The notes: generated by a model not told the origin, from the letters alone. A stretch of DNA of 64,000 nt from Streptomyces sp. NBC_00344 (GCF_036088315.1 NZ_CP107996.1:2932501-2996500); one strand, 5' to 3'; shown: positions 46,010 to 55,110, counted from the first letter of the stretch. Made by a program: numbers and translations.

Positions 46010-46678
46010 TCAGGGTGCCCTCCGGCGGGGGTCGAGCAGCCGGTCCGCCGTCACCAACAGGCCCTCGACCACGAGGGCGAGTGCTGCGACCAGCAGCGCG
46101 CCCGCCACCACCTCGGCGGTGTCGTAGGTGTTGAAACCGGCCGTGATGATCCGGCCGAGACCACCGCCGCCCGTCATCGCGGCGAGCGTCGCGGTGGCGA
46201 TGACCTGCACCGCCGCCGACCTGAGCCCGGTCATGACCAGGGGGTACGCCAGCGGCAGCTCGACCCGCACGAACAGCTGCCGCCCGGACATCCCCATCCC
46301 ACGCGCCGCCTCCACCACCGACCGGTCCACCTCGCGCATGCCCGTGTACGCGTTGGTCAGCAGTGGCGGCACCGCGAAGAGGACCAGGGCGATCACCGTG
46401 GGCAGATCGCCCCGGGTGCGCAGGGGGGTCAGCAGCAGCAGTGCGAGCACCGCGAAGGTGGGCACCGCACGGCCGATATTGGAGATGTTCACCGCCAGGG
46501 TCCCGCCCCTGCCGATGTGACCGAGGTACAGGGCGACCGGCAGGGCGATGAGACAGGCCAGCGCGAACGCGATCCCGCTCACCGTCAGATGTTCGGTGAG
46601 CCGGCGTCCCGCGCCGCTCTCTCCGCTCCAGTTCGACCCCGTCGTGAGCCAGGTCAGGGCCTCGGTCAACTCGCCCAT
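46010..46678 (-). CDS. osmoprotectant ABC transporter permease (OpuCB/OpuCD-like)
   Basis: Membrane subunit of the osmolyte importer, 222 residues with about five or six helices. The EAA loop that contacts the ATPase reads VVEAARGMGMSGRQLFVRVELPLAYPLV (near residues 120-147). The region TGGGGLGRIITAGFNTYDTAEVVAGALLVAALALVVEG is typical of OpuC permeases. The ATG at 46678 lies two bases after the stop of the first permease gene, so the two are coupled. A 110-base gap leads to the binding-protein gene. Confidence 0.93.
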   Translation of the reverse strand: MGELTEALTWLTTGSNWSGESGAGRRLTEHLTVSGIAFALACLIALPVALYLGHIGRGGTLAVNISNIGRAVPTFAVLALLLLTPLRTRGDLPTVIALVLFAVPPLLTNAYTGMREVDRSVVEAARGMGMSGRQLFVRVELPLAYPLVMTGLRSAAVQVIATATLAAMTGGGGLGRIITAGFNTYDTAEVVAGALLVAALALVVEGLLVTADRLLDPRRRAP

Positions 46679-46680
46679 GA

Positions 46681-47382
46681 TCAGCCCGTCCCATCCGTAC
46701 GAGCCGCTCGGGGCGTCCGTATTCGGGTCCAGGGCGTCAGCAGGCGCTGTACGCCGAGCAGCAGCAGGTCGGCCACCACGGCCAGCAGCACACAGAGCAC
46801 CGATGCGGTGAGCACCTGCGCCTTGAACAAGGTCGGCAGTGCGTCCTCGATGAGGTTGCCGAGACCGCCCTTGCCCACGATGGAACCGACCGTGGTCAGC
46901 GCGACGGTGGAGACCGTGGCGATCCGCACCCCGGCGAGCAGCGCGGGCAGCGCCAGCGGCAGTTCGACCTCCCAGAGCAGCCTGCCGGGGCCGTACCCCA
47001 TCCCGCGGGCGGCCTCCCGGGCGTCCTCGGGCACCGCGGCGAGCCCGGCCATGATGTTCCGCACCAGGATGGTCAGCGAATAGAGGACGAGTCCGGTGAT
47101 CACCAGAGCGGCCGAGAGACCGAAGAGCGGCAGCAGCAGCGAGAACATCGCCAGCGAAGGCACGGTGTAGAGCACGGTGGTCAGCCCGAGCACCGGCCCC
47201 GCGAAACCCCGGCCGCGACGCGCGAGCAGCGCCAGCGGGAGTGCCACCACGAGACCGATCGCCACCGACACCGCGGTGATCCAGACATGCTGGACGGTGG
47301 CGTCGGTCAGCTCCTGGCTGCGGGAGGTGACATACCGCCAGCAGACCCAGTCATTGGCCACCACACAGTCCGTGCCTGCCAT
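46681..47382 (-). CDS. osmoprotectant ABC transporter permease (OpuCB/OpuCD-like)
   Basis: The second permease of the importer, 233 residues, with about five helices. The EAA loop is AREAARGMGYGPGRLLWEVELPLALPALL, and TTVGSIVGKGGLGNLIEDALPTLFKAQVL follows. I chose the ATG at 47382, preceded by GGAGGGGTGG at a good distance; the frame continues upstream to 47724 but that part overlaps the divergent ATPase gene. It is the first gene of the permease-permease-binding-protein unit. Confidence 0.92.
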   Translation of the reverse strand: MAGTDCVVANDWVCWRYVTSRSQELTDATVQHVWITAVSVAIGLVVALPLALLARRGRGFAGPVLGLTTVLYTVPSLAMFSLLLPLFGLSAALVITGLVLYSLTILVRNIMAGLAAVPEDAREAARGMGYGPGRLLWEVELPLALPALLAGVRIATVSTVALTTVGSIVGKGGLGNLIEDALPTLFKAQVLTASVLCVLLAVVADLLLLGVQRLLTPWTRIRTPRAARTDGTG

Positions 47383-47527
47383 GCCACCCCTCCCCCGGCC
47401 TCGGGCGTCCGTCGAAACCCTGTTCGTCCTGCTGTCCGGGGAGCCTAACCCTGACCACTGACAATGCCGAGAGGCGTCGCACGGCGGCAACATGGCTTTC
47501 ACAATCGGCGCGTCACAATGGGGAATC

Positions 47528-48673
47528 ATGATCCGGTTCGAGCACGTCACCAAGAAGTACGAGGACGGCACGACCGCCGTCGACAACCTCTCCTTCGAAG
47601 TCGCCGACGGCGAACTGGTCACGCTCGTCGGGCCGTCCGGCTGCGGCAAGACCACCACCATGAAGATGGTGAACCGGCTCATCGAGCCGACCGCCGGCCG
47701 GATATTCCTCGGCGGGGACGACATATCAGCCGTCGACCCCGTCGAGCTGCGCCGCCGGATCGGCTATGTGATCCAGCAGGTCGGCCTCTTCCCGCACCGG
47801 ACGGTCCTCGACAACACCGCGACCGTCCCGCACCTGCTGGGCGTCAAGCGCGCCACCGCGCGCGCCCGCGCCGCGGAACTCCTCGACCTGGTAGGCCTGG
47901 ACCCGGCCGTGTACGGCGGCCGCTACCCCGAACAGCTCTCCGGCGGCCAGCGCCAGCGGGTGGGCGTAGCCAGGGCGCTGGCCGCGGACCCGCCCGTGCT
48001 GCTGATGGACGAGCCGTTCGGCGCGGTCGACCCTGTGGTGCGTGAGCGGTTGCAGAACGAGTTCCTGACGCTGCAGAAGTCGCTGCGGAAGACCGTTCTG
48101 TTCGTCACCCACGACCTGGAGGAAGCGGTGCGGCTCGGCGATCGCATCGCCGTCTACGGCCAGGGTTCCATCGAACAGTTCGACGCCCCGGCCGTAGTGC
48201 TCGGCGCCCCGGCCACTCCGTATGTCGCCGATTTCGTCGGCTCCGACCGCGGACTCAAGCGGCTCTCCGTCACCCCCGTCGAGCCGGGGGATCTGGAGCA
48301 GCCGCCGGTGGTGCACACCGACGACCCGCTGCCATCCGGTCTCACCCACTGGGCCGTCGTGCTGGACCCCGGAGGAAGGCCGCACGGCTGGATCTCCGCA
48401 GAGCAAGCCTCCCTGGCCAGAGGCACGGTGGGCGAACACGCCCACCGGATGGACGCCCGGCTGCCCGTCGGCGCCTCGCTCAAGCAGGCCTTCGCCACCA
48501 TGCTCCAGTACGACGCGGGCTGGATCGCGGTGACCGACGAGGCGGACAACGGGCGCTTCCTCGGCGTGCTGACCCCCGCCCGGCTGCACGAGGCACTGCG
48601 CCGATCCACCGCGGCCGACGCACAGGACATCCCGCGCGACGAAGTGGAACTGGAGACCGTCAGCGGCCGTTGA
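47528..48673 (+). CDS. osmoprotectant ABC transporter ATP-binding protein (OpuCA-like)
   Basis: ATPase of the osmolyte importer, 381 residues. Walker A GPSGCGKTTT (residues ~35-44), signature LSGGQRQRVGVARALA, Walker B LLMDEPFGAVDP and the H-loop THDLEEAVRLG are present. After ~240 a C-terminal extension contains a degenerate CBS-like part (LKQAFATMLQYDAGWIAVTDEADNGRFLGVLTPARLHEAL), which in OpuA senses ionic strength; only one CBS unit is evident. The ATG at 47528 is the natural start. It is divergent from the permease genes, across 145 bases. Its 3' end overlaps the convergent esterase gene by 14 bases. Confidence 0.94.
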   Translation: MIRFEHVTKKYEDGTTAVDNLSFEVADGELVTLVGPSGCGKTTTMKMVNRLIEPTAGRIFLGGDDISAVDPVELRRRIGYVIQQVGLFPHRTVLDNTATVPHLLGVKRATARARAAELLDLVGLDPAVYGGRYPEQLSGGQRQRVGVARALAADPPVLLMDEPFGAVDPVVRERLQNEFLTLQKSLRKTVLFVTHDLEEAVRLGDRIAVYGQGSIEQFDAPAVVLGAPATPYVADFVGSDRGLKRLSVTPVEPGDLEQPPVVHTDDPLPSGLTHWAVVLDPGGRPHGWISAEQASLARGTVGEHAHRMDARLPVGASLKQAFATMLQYDAGWIAVTDEADNGRFLGVLTPARLHEALRRSTAADAQDIPRDEVELETVSGR

Positions 48674-49763
48674 GCCTTCCGCTCAGCCACACCAGGCTCG
48701 GGGGGATCTCACGGCGCCAGGTGTTGAAGTTGTGCCCGCCGCTCTCCAGCGTGATCGACGAGACCCTGGCGGGCGCCCGCACCATGGCCAGGAACCGCCT
48801 GGTGCCCCGGTAGTTCTTCTCGCCGTGCCTGCTGGTGGTGACCAGCAGCGAAGTCCGCGGGGCCGGCCCGTGCGCGAGGGTCCACAGCAGATCGGCGCGC
48901 TGCTTCTCCCGTGCACTGCCCCGGAAGAGGTCGCCGGTCGTCGGGTCCTCGGCCGCCCGGTAGTAGGCGGAGAGCCCTGCCGCGGCTCCGTACATGTCCG
49001 GGTGATGCACCGCCAGCTTCAGCGCGCAGTAGCCGCCGGTCGAGTCCCCGATGGACCCCCAGTTCCGCGGGCCGGGGCCGATCCGGTACGCGGCGCGGAC
49101 CGCGCCCGGCACATCGTCGGCGAAGAATGTCTCGGTCTGCGGTCCGCCCGGGATGTTCACGCACTCGGTGTCGCGCGGCGGCGCCACCGTCGGGCGCAGC
49201 ATCACCAGCACCATCGGCCGCATCCTCCCGGCTTTGACCAGGTCGTAGGCGGTCTTCGGGAAGCGCAGCCCGTGAATGAGGTTCTCCGCCGTGCCGGGGT
49301 AGCCGGTGAGCACGACCGCTGCCGGAAAAGTTCGTTCGGCGTACGCCTTCTGGAAGTACTCCGGAGGCAGATAGACATAGGCCGAACTGGCTATCTTCGA
49401 CGTGCGACCCTGGATCACGACCTGCTGTATGCGGCCTCCGACGGCGGGCCGGGCACCTCCCGGTACGTCCACCTGCCGTTCCGCCACCACCCGGACCCCC
49501 GCCGCGTGGTCGACGACCACGCCGGGCGTCTGCTCCCGGCCGATGAGGTCGGCCCAGGAGGCGTAGAAGAGAAAGGAGTTGTTGGCCATCAGCCCGACAG
49601 TGAGGAAGACCGTGAGCTGAGTGGCGAGCAGCAGACCTATCCGGCCGGCTATCGCCCGTATGCTGCGGCGGGCAAGGCGCGGCCAGAGCCAGACGGTGAG
49701 GGTGAAGAAGACGACGGCCAGCGCGGCGGCCAGCGCCAGAACCTTGTGACTGGTGAGACCCAT
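48660..49763 (-). CDS. membrane-anchored alpha/beta-fold esterase (mycolyltransferase/esterase D-like)
   Basis: A 367-residue protein. Three membrane segments lie at the N-terminus (residues ~7-27, ~38-60 and possibly ~62-75). The exterior alpha/beta-hydrolase domain resembles antigen 85/esterase D. VYLPPEYF..., PAAVVLTGYPGTAENL and the nucleophile loop IGDSTGGYCALKLAVHHPDMYGA (GxSxG, Ser ~249) are visible; the late His is in LESGGHNFNTWRR. The natural substrate is unknown; an envelope lipid or cell-wall ester is plausible. The ATG at 49763 is my choice. It is divergent from the mprF-like gene and converges with the OpuCA-like gene. Confidence 0.85.
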   Translation of the reverse strand: MGLTSHKVLALAAALAVVFFTLTVWLWPRLARRSIRAIAGRIGLLLATQLTVFLTVGLMANNSFLFYASWADLIGREQTPGVVVDHAAGVRVVAERQVDVPGGARPAVGGRIQQVVIQGRTSKIASSAYVYLPPEYFQKAYAERTFPAAVVLTGYPGTAENLIHGLRFPKTAYDLVKAGRMRPMVLVMLRPTVAPPRDTECVNIPGGPQTETFFADDVPGAVRAAYRIGPGPRNWGSIGDSTGGYCALKLAVHHPDMYGAAAGLSAYYRAAEDPTTGDLFRGSAREKQRADLLWTLAHGPAPRTSLLVTTSRHGEKNYRGTRRFLAMVRAPARVSSITLESGGHNFNTWRREIPPSLVWLSGRLNGR

Positions 49764-49807
49764 GGTTTGCCGAGCTTTCTGCCGTGAGATTTTCCCTGGG
49801 GCGGATG

Positions 49808-49831
49808 AACCCGCCTCCCCGTTGCGCCGTC
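49808..49831 (+). promoter_or_regulatory. candidate SigE-type (ECF) promoter of the mprF-like gene
   Basis: TGAACC (the AAC core at 49808-49810), 17 bases, then CGTCC (CGTC at 49828-49831) fits the ECF -35 AAC / -10 CGTC pattern described for S. coelicolor SigE. The expected start lies about 75 bases before the ATG at 49913. Confidence 0.5.
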
Positions 49832-49912
49832 CTAGAGGGCACAAAATGTCCGGATGCCTCGCCGAGTGCGCGGCGGCCGGACACAGAACCTGTTGTGGAG
49901 CCGTGGGAAGCG

Positions 49913-51739
49913 ATGTCTGTGCCGGTAGATGGGGATAAGTCGGTAATGGTTCCTGATCACGTCCGGCGGATCCTTCGCGGACCCCGTCCCGAATCGGTGC
50001 CCGCACTGATCGGGACGGCCTGTACGGTCGTCGGCCTGCTCGACGCGGCGGGCGGGATCTTCCCCCGCTTCAGGCACAGCCGCATGCACGCGGTGGCCGA
50101 AGTACTCCCCGGCACGCTCGGCCCGTTCACCGCGGCCCTCGCGCTCTGCTCGGGCGTGGTGCTCTTCCTGCTCGCACACGGCCTCAAACGCCGTAAACGC
50201 AGGGCCTGGCGGGCCGCGGTCGTGCTGCTGCCCGCCGGCGCGGTGTCGCAGTTCGTCTACCGCCACTCGGTCATCGGGGTGCTGATCTCCCTGGTGCTGC
50301 TGACCCTGCTCGTACGCCACCGCAGCGAGTTCGCCGCGCTGCCCGATCCCCGCAGCCGATGGCGGGCGCTGGCGAACTTCGTTCTGCTCGGAGCCGGTTC
50401 GCTGGGCCTCGGCCTGGTCATCGTCAGCGTTCATCCGGGCCTGGTCGTCGGCAGCCCCAGCATCGCCGACCGGCTCCAGCACGTGCTGTACGGACTCGTC
50501 GGGTTCGAAGGGCCCGTCGAGTATGCGGGCGACACCTCCTGGACCGTCGCCTACTCACTCGGCTCGCTCGGACTGCTCACCGCGGTCAGCACGATCTACC
50601 TGGCCTTCCGGCCGGAACATCCGGCCGCGAGCCTCACCGACGAGGACGAGGCGCAGCTGCGCGCCCTGCTCGCGAAGCACGGCGGACGCGATTCACTCGG
50701 CCACTTCGCACTCCGGCGCGACAAGGGCGTCGTCTTCTCGCCCAGCGGGAAGGCCGCCGTCTGTTATCGAGTGGTGTCCGGCGTGATGCTCGCCAGCGGC
50801 GATCCCATCGGCGACGTGGAGGCCTGGCCTGGGGCCATCGAGCGCTTCATGGACGAGGCCAAGGCGCACTCCTGGACCCCCGCCGTGATGGGCTGCAGCG
50901 AGACCGGTGGCGAGGTCTGGACCCGTGAGACCGGCCTGGACGCACTGGAACTCGGCGACGAGGCGGTGGTGGATGTCGTGGATTTCTCGCTCGCCGGGCG
51001 GGCGATGCGCAACGTACGCCAGATGGTGAAGCGCATCGAGCGGGGCGGTTACGAGACCCGGGTCCGGCGGGTCCATGATCTCGGCGAGGCCGAACTGGAG
51101 CGCATCAGGGCGGCCGCGGCGGCCTGGCGCGGAACCGACACCGAGCGCGGCTTCTCGATGGCGCTCGGACGGATCGGGGACCCCGGCGACGGCGACTGCG
51201 TGATCGCCACCGCACACCGGTCCGGCGGCCCCGAATCCCCCTTCGGCGACCTGAAGGCCGTCATCCACTTCGTCCCGTGGGGCAGCGACGGGATGTCCCT
51301 GGAACTGATGCGCCGCGACCGCGCCGCCGACCCCGGGATGAACGAACTGCTGATCGTGGCCTCTCTGGAAGCCGCCCCCCGGCTCGGCATCGAGCGGGTC
51401 TCCCTCAACTTCGCGATGTTCCGCTCCGCACTGGCGCGTGGCGAGAAGCTCGGCGCGGGACCTGTGCTGCGGGGGTGGCGGGCGCTGCTCGTCTTCCTCT
51501 CCCGCTGGTTCCAGATCGAGTCCCTGTACAAGTTCAACGCGAAGTTCCGGCCGCGCTGGGAGCCGAGGTTCGTGGTGTTCCGCAACACAAGCGATCTGCC
51601 GCGGATCGGACTCGCCGCGATGCAGGCGGAGGGATTCGTGAACCTGGGTCTGCCCTGGCCACTGGCGCGGCGGAGCCGGGTGGCAGGCCGGCCCTGCCCG
51701 CATCTGGTGGGTCGGGAGAGCGGGGCGCGGACGGTATGA
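49913..51739 (+). CDS. MprF-like phosphatidylglycerol lysyltransferase (DUF2156)
   Basis: A 608-residue membrane protein. The N-terminal ~240 residues have about six hydrophobic segments. The C-terminal DUF2156/GNAT-like domain (~250-590) has the family features FALRRDKGVVFSPSGKAAVCYRVV, GVMLASGDPIGD, MGCSETGG, MVKRIERGGYETRVRRV, WRGTDTERGFSMALGR and LESLYKFNAKFRPRWEPRFVVF-like wording near the end. Such enzymes transfer lysine or alanine from tRNA to phosphatidylglycerol and change surface charge. I chose the ATG at 49913; MVPDHV at 49946 is possible. The amino acid used is not predictable. Confidence 0.85.
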   Translation: MSVPVDGDKSVMVPDHVRRILRGPRPESVPALIGTACTVVGLLDAAGGIFPRFRHSRMHAVAEVLPGTLGPFTAALALCSGVVLFLLAHGLKRRKRRAWRAAVVLLPAGAVSQFVYRHSVIGVLISLVLLTLLVRHRSEFAALPDPRSRWRALANFVLLGAGSLGLGLVIVSVHPGLVVGSPSIADRLQHVLYGLVGFEGPVEYAGDTSWTVAYSLGSLGLLTAVSTIYLAFRPEHPAASLTDEDEAQLRALLAKHGGRDSLGHFALRRDKGVVFSPSGKAAVCYRVVSGVMLASGDPIGDVEAWPGAIERFMDEAKAHSWTPAVMGCSETGGEVWTRETGLDALELGDEAVVDVVDFSLAGRAMRNVRQMVKRIERGGYETRVRRVHDLGEAELERIRAAAAAWRGTDTERGFSMALGRIGDPGDGDCVIATAHRSGGPESPFGDLKAVIHFVPWGSDGMSLELMRRDRAADPGMNELLIVASLEAAPRLGIERVSLNFAMFRSALARGEKLGAGPVLRGWRALLVFLSRWFQIESLYKFNAKFRPRWEPRFVVFRNTSDLPRIGLAAMQAEGFVNLGLPWPLARRSRVAGRPCPHLVGRESGARTV

Positions 51740-52001
51740 CGGGGCGGAGAGCGGCGCCGCGGTTGTTTCTCCCCTGCCGCCCGTGGAGTTTCCGGCCCGG
51801 TCCGCAGGCCTGAGCCGTGCATGCGAAGCCCCGGCCGCCCCGCGACGCCTGGCACGCACACTCGCCGCGTTGTCGGAGTCGGCTGAGCACGCCCCCCGTA
51901 CACGGACAATCCTCCGACGTGCGATGGCACGCACCGGACGCCGCATGGCCCGCCCTTCGGGCGGACACCGCTACTGCTCACACACCGCCTAGGCTGGGGG
52001 C

Positions 52002-52862
52002 ATGAGTACGTTGGACGGCCGGGGCCACGTCGCAGGGCTCCCCGAGTGGGACCGCTGCGCGGTCATGGGCGTCGTGAATGTGACGCCCGACTCCTTCTCC
52101 GACGGCGGCCGCTGGTTCGACACCACTGCCGCCGTCAAGCACGGCCTCGATCTCGTCACAGCGGGCGCCGACCTGGTGGACGTGGGCGGTGAGTCCACCC
52201 GCCCCGGCGCCAGCCGGGTCGACGCCGACGAGGAGCTCCGGCGGGTCGTACCTGTGGTGCGCGGTCTTGTCTCCGAAGGTGTCACCGTCTCCGTGGACAC
52301 CATGCGGGCAGCCGTCGCCGAACAGGCCGTCGAGGCCGGCGCGAAACTCGTCAACGACGTCAGCGGAGGGCTCGCCGACCCCGCCATGATCCCGGCGGTC
52401 GCCGCCGCGGGGGCACCCTTCGTCGTGATGCACTGGCGCGGATTCAGCGAGTCGATGTCCGCCCGCGCGGTGTACCGGGACGTGGTCGGCGAGGTCGTGA
52501 CCGAGCTGCGGGAGCGGGTGGCCGCCGCGGTCGCGGGCGGTATCGCACCGGAGCGGATCGTCGTCGACCCAGGCCTCGGCTTCGCCAAGGAGGCCGAGCA
52601 CGATCTCGCCCTCGTCGCACACCTCGGTGAGCTCCGCGCACTGGGGCACCCGCTGCTGGTCGCCGCCTCCCGCAAACGCTTCCTGGGCCGGGTGCTGGCC
52701 CGGGAGGGCGCGGGACCGCCGCCCGCACGCGAGCGGGACGCCGCCACGGCCGCCGTCTCCGCGCTGGCCGCCCACGAGGGCGCCTGGGCCGTACGGGTCC
52801 ACGAGGTGCGCGCGAGCGCCGACGCCGTCCGGGTGGCCCGTGCCGTCGAGGGAGCCAGATGA
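52002..52862 (+). CDS. folP: dihydropteroate synthase
   Basis: Condenses dihydropterin pyrophosphate with p-aminobenzoate; target of sulfonamides. The 286 residues have the two signatures MGVVNVTPDSFSDGG (near 22-36) and DVGGESTRPGAS (near 60-71), then VSVDTMRA, LVNDVSGG, VVMHWRG, VDPGLGFAKE and AASRKRFLG. MHWRG replaces the common MHMRG, as in some actinobacterial enzymes. The ATG at 52002 lies six bases after TAGGCT, suggesting a leaderless mRNA. It leads a five-gene folate unit. Confidence 0.97.
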   Translation: MSTLDGRGHVAGLPEWDRCAVMGVVNVTPDSFSDGGRWFDTTAAVKHGLDLVTAGADLVDVGGESTRPGASRVDADEELRRVVPVVRGLVSEGVTVSVDTMRAAVAEQAVEAGAKLVNDVSGGLADPAMIPAVAAAGAPFVVMHWRGFSESMSARAVYRDVVGEVVTELRERVAAAVAGGIAPERIVVDPGLGFAKEAEHDLALVAHLGELRALGHPLLVAASRKRFLGRVLAREGAGPPPARERDAATAAVSALAAHEGAWAVRVHEVRASADAVRVARAVEGAR

Positions 52863-53314
52863 CCGCGGGCACCGACATCGAAGAGATCGAGCTCGCCAAC
52901 ACCGCCTTCTACGAAACGATGGAGCGGGGCGACTTCGACGAGCTCTCCGGGCTCTGGCTGGAGGACGAGATCTCCTGCGTCCACCCCGGCTGGCCGGTTC
53001 TCTCCGGGCGCGGGGAGGTGCTCAGGTCGTATGCGCTCATCATGGCCAACACCGACTACATCCAGTTCTTCCTGACCGATGTGAAGGTCAATGTGATGGC
53101 CGACACAGCTCTGGTGACCTGCACCGAGAACATCCTCAGCGGCGGCCCCGCCGAGGAGGGCGGCGAGCTGGGCCCGCTGGTCGGGCAACTGGTGGTGGCC
53201 ACCAACGTGTTCCGCAGAACCCCCGACGGCTGGAAGCTCTGGTCCCACCACGGGTCGCCCGTCCTCGCCGAGTCCGGTGAGGACGAGGGCGACGACGACG
53301 AGTCGCCCGCCTGA
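52859..53314 (+). CDS. NTF2-like (SnoaL_3-type) protein
   Basis: A 151-residue protein with an NTF2-like cone fold: IEEIELANTAFYETMERGDFDELSGLWLEDEISCVHPGWPVLSGRGEVLRSY, then VNVMADTALVTCTENI and LVVATNVFRRTPDGWKLWSHHGSPV. The tail is acidic (EDEGDDDE). Related proteins regularly sit next to folP in Streptomyces; their function is unknown. The ATG overlaps folP's stop (ATGA), so it is coupled. It has no obvious catalytic set beyond buried His and Asp residues. Confidence 0.88.
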   Translation: MTAGTDIEEIELANTAFYETMERGDFDELSGLWLEDEISCVHPGWPVLSGRGEVLRSYALIMANTDYIQFFLTDVKVNVMADTALVTCTENILSGGPAEEGGELGPLVGQLVVATNVFRRTPDGWKLWSHHGSPVLAESGEDEGDDDESPA

Positions 53315-53502
53315 GTGGGAGTCGCCGTCACAGGGTTCGCCACCCCGGGCTGCGGGTAGGGGCGAGTACCACCCGCCTCTGGTTCTGTCCATAGCCCCCA
53401 TGGACGGGCGCTGTCAGCACCCGCAGGTAGATTCGGGTGAGTGGCTGCGCCGACCGCACTCGGCGCGGGCCGCCCTACCGACGAAGAGCAGGAGTGATTC
53501 GC

Positions 53503-53862
53503 GTGGATCGTGTCGCGCTGCGCGGCCTCAAGGCCCGTGGGCACCATGGCGTCTTCCCCCGGGAACGCGAGGAGGGCCAGACCTTCATCGTGGATCTGGT
53601 GCTCAGCCTGGACACCCGCCCTGCGGCCGCCGAGGACGACCTGGCGAAGACCGTGCACTACGGCGTGGTCGCCGAGGAGGTCGTCGATGTGGTCAAGGGC
53701 GAGCCGGTCGACCTGATCGAGACTCTTGCCGAACGGATCGCCCAGCAGTGCCTCAAACACGAAGGGGTTCAGGAGGTCGAGGTGGTCGTGCACAAGCCGG
53801 ATGCCCCGATCACCGTGCCCTTCGACGACGTGACCATCACCATCATCCGGAGCCGAGTATGA
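53503..53862 (+). CDS. folB: dihydroneopterin aldolase
   Basis: Cleaves dihydroneopterin to hydroxymethyl-dihydropterin in folate synthesis. The 119 residues match the family length and pattern: VALRGLKARGHHGVFPREREEGQTFIVDLVL near the start, DDLAKTVHYGVVAEEV, LIETLAERIAQQCL, VVVHKPDAP. The catalytic Lys is in VHKPDAPI. I chose the GTG at 53503 with AGGAG about eight bases upstream; another GTG at 53494 is too close. The stop overlaps folK's start. Confidence 0.96.
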   Translation: MDRVALRGLKARGHHGVFPREREEGQTFIVDLVLSLDTRPAAAEDDLAKTVHYGVVAEEVVDVVKGEPVDLIETLAERIAQQCLKHEGVQEVEVVVHKPDAPITVPFDDVTITIIRSRV

Positions 53863-54470
53863 CCGTGTATCCCAGCGGGCCGCAGAGCGACCCGACCGTG
53901 CAGCCGGTACCGGCCTCCGTGGTCGCCCAGGTCGATGCAGCCGATGTGACCCTGTCCAATCCGAAACGCGCCGTGATCTCCCTCGGCGCCAACCTGGGCA
54001 ACCGGCTGGAGACCCTCCAGGGCGCCATCGATGCCCTGGAGGACACCCCGGGTCTGCGGGTCAAGGCCGTGTCCCCGGTCTACGAGACCGAGCCCTGGGG
54101 CGTCGACCCCGGCTCCCAGCCCTCGTACTTCAACGCGGTGGTGCTGGTGAAGACCACGCTCCCGCCGTCGTCCCTGCTGGAACGCGGCCAGGCCATCGAG
54201 GAGGCCTTCGACCGGGTCCGCGAAGAGCGCTGGGGACCGCGCACCATCGACGTGGACATCCTGGCGTACGCCGATGTGGTCTCCGACGACCCGCTGCTCA
54301 CTCTCCCGCACCCCCGCGCCCATCAGCGCGCCTTCGTCCTGGTGCCGTGGCACGACCTCGATCCCCAGGCCGAGGTGCCGGGCCGTGGACCGGTCGCCGA
54401 GCTGCTCGCCGCGGTCGGCAGCGAGGGCGTCTTCCCGCGCGCCGACCTGGAACTCTGCCTGCCCGACTAG
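53859..54470 (+). CDS. folK: hydroxymethyl-dihydropterin pyrophosphokinase
   Basis: Transfers pyrophosphate from ATP to the pterin made by FolB. The 203-residue protein has a ~35-residue N-terminal extension, then the HPPK fold: ISLGANLGNRLETLQGAIDAL, VSPVYETEPWG, YFNAVVLVKT and the signature RWGPRTIDVDILAY, then LPHPRAHQRAFVLVPW. All pterin and ATP residues of the signature are in place. ATGA overlap with folB. Confidence 0.96.
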   Translation: MTVYPSGPQSDPTVQPVPASVVAQVDAADVTLSNPKRAVISLGANLGNRLETLQGAIDALEDTPGLRVKAVSPVYETEPWGVDPGSQPSYFNAVVLVKTTLPPSSLLERGQAIEEAFDRVREERWGPRTIDVDILAYADVVSDDPLLTLPHPRAHQRAFVLVPWHDLDPQAEVPGRGPVAELLAAVGSEGVFPRADLELCLPD

Positions 54471-54519
54471 TCGTTAGCCTGTGAGGTGCGACGGTCGGTC
54501 TCCTGGGAAGCAGAGTTAC

Positions 54520-55002
54520 GTGAAGCAACTTCGGCTCGGTGTGCTGGCCGGCCTGTTCATCGTTGCCGGAGTGCTGTCCTGGGCCGGTGCCCGGCTCTGG
54601 GACACGCTGGGCACCCTGCCCGGCGTGCCGCTGGCCGCCCCCATCGTGCTGGCGGCCATCGCGGTGGTGCTGCTGGCGACCGCGCTCTCCCTCCGGTCCC
54701 GCCTGCGCGCCCAGCGCGAGCGGCGTCCCGGAGCGAAGGGCGTGGACCCGCTGATGGCCGCCCGTGCGGTGGTCTTCGCCCAGGCCAGCGCGCTGGTCGC
54801 GGCACTGGTCTGCGGAATGTACGGCGGCACCGGGGTCTGTCTGCTCGGCTCCCTGGACGATCCGGCACGTCGAGACCAGGCCATCTACGCGGGCTTCTCG
54901 GTGTTGGCAGGGGTGGGCGTGGTCGCCGCCGCGTTCTTCCTGGAACGGGTGTGCAAGCTGCCCGACGACGAGGACGAGAACGGGCAGGGCGCGGCGGCCT
55001 GA
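54520..55002 (+). CDS. DUF3180 membrane protein
   Basis: A 160-residue protein with four membrane segments (residues ~6-26, ~37-58, ~88-108 and ~122-145) and an acidic tail (KLPDDEDENGQG). This family follows folK in most Streptomyces; its function is unknown. I chose the GTG at 54520, preceded by GGGAAG. A TAGCCT box at 54474-54479 could be its own -10. An in-frame GTG at 54481 would start too close to that box. A hairpin overlapping its stop ends the unit. Confidence 0.85.
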   Translation: MKQLRLGVLAGLFIVAGVLSWAGARLWDTLGTLPGVPLAAPIVLAAIAVVLLATALSLRSRLRAQRERRPGAKGVDPLMAARAVVFAQASALVAALVCGMYGGTGVCLLGSLDDPARRDQAIYAGFSVLAGVGVVAAAFFLERVCKLPDDEDENGQGAAA

Positions 55003-55031
55003 CACCCGGCAGGCCCCGCCTCCCGGGTGTC
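55001..55031 (+). terminator. terminator of the folP-DUF3180 unit
   Basis: GACACCCGG (55001-55009) pairs with CCGGGTGTC (55023-55031), with an inner AGGC/GCCT pair in the loop. The hairpin starts at the stop codon. Confidence 0.65.
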
Positions 55032-55110
55032 GGGCCGGCCGCAGCCCGGACCGGGCCGGCGGCCGCTGCGAGGGTCACGAACGGCGCGGCGCCCCCCGGT
55101 CACCGACAGG

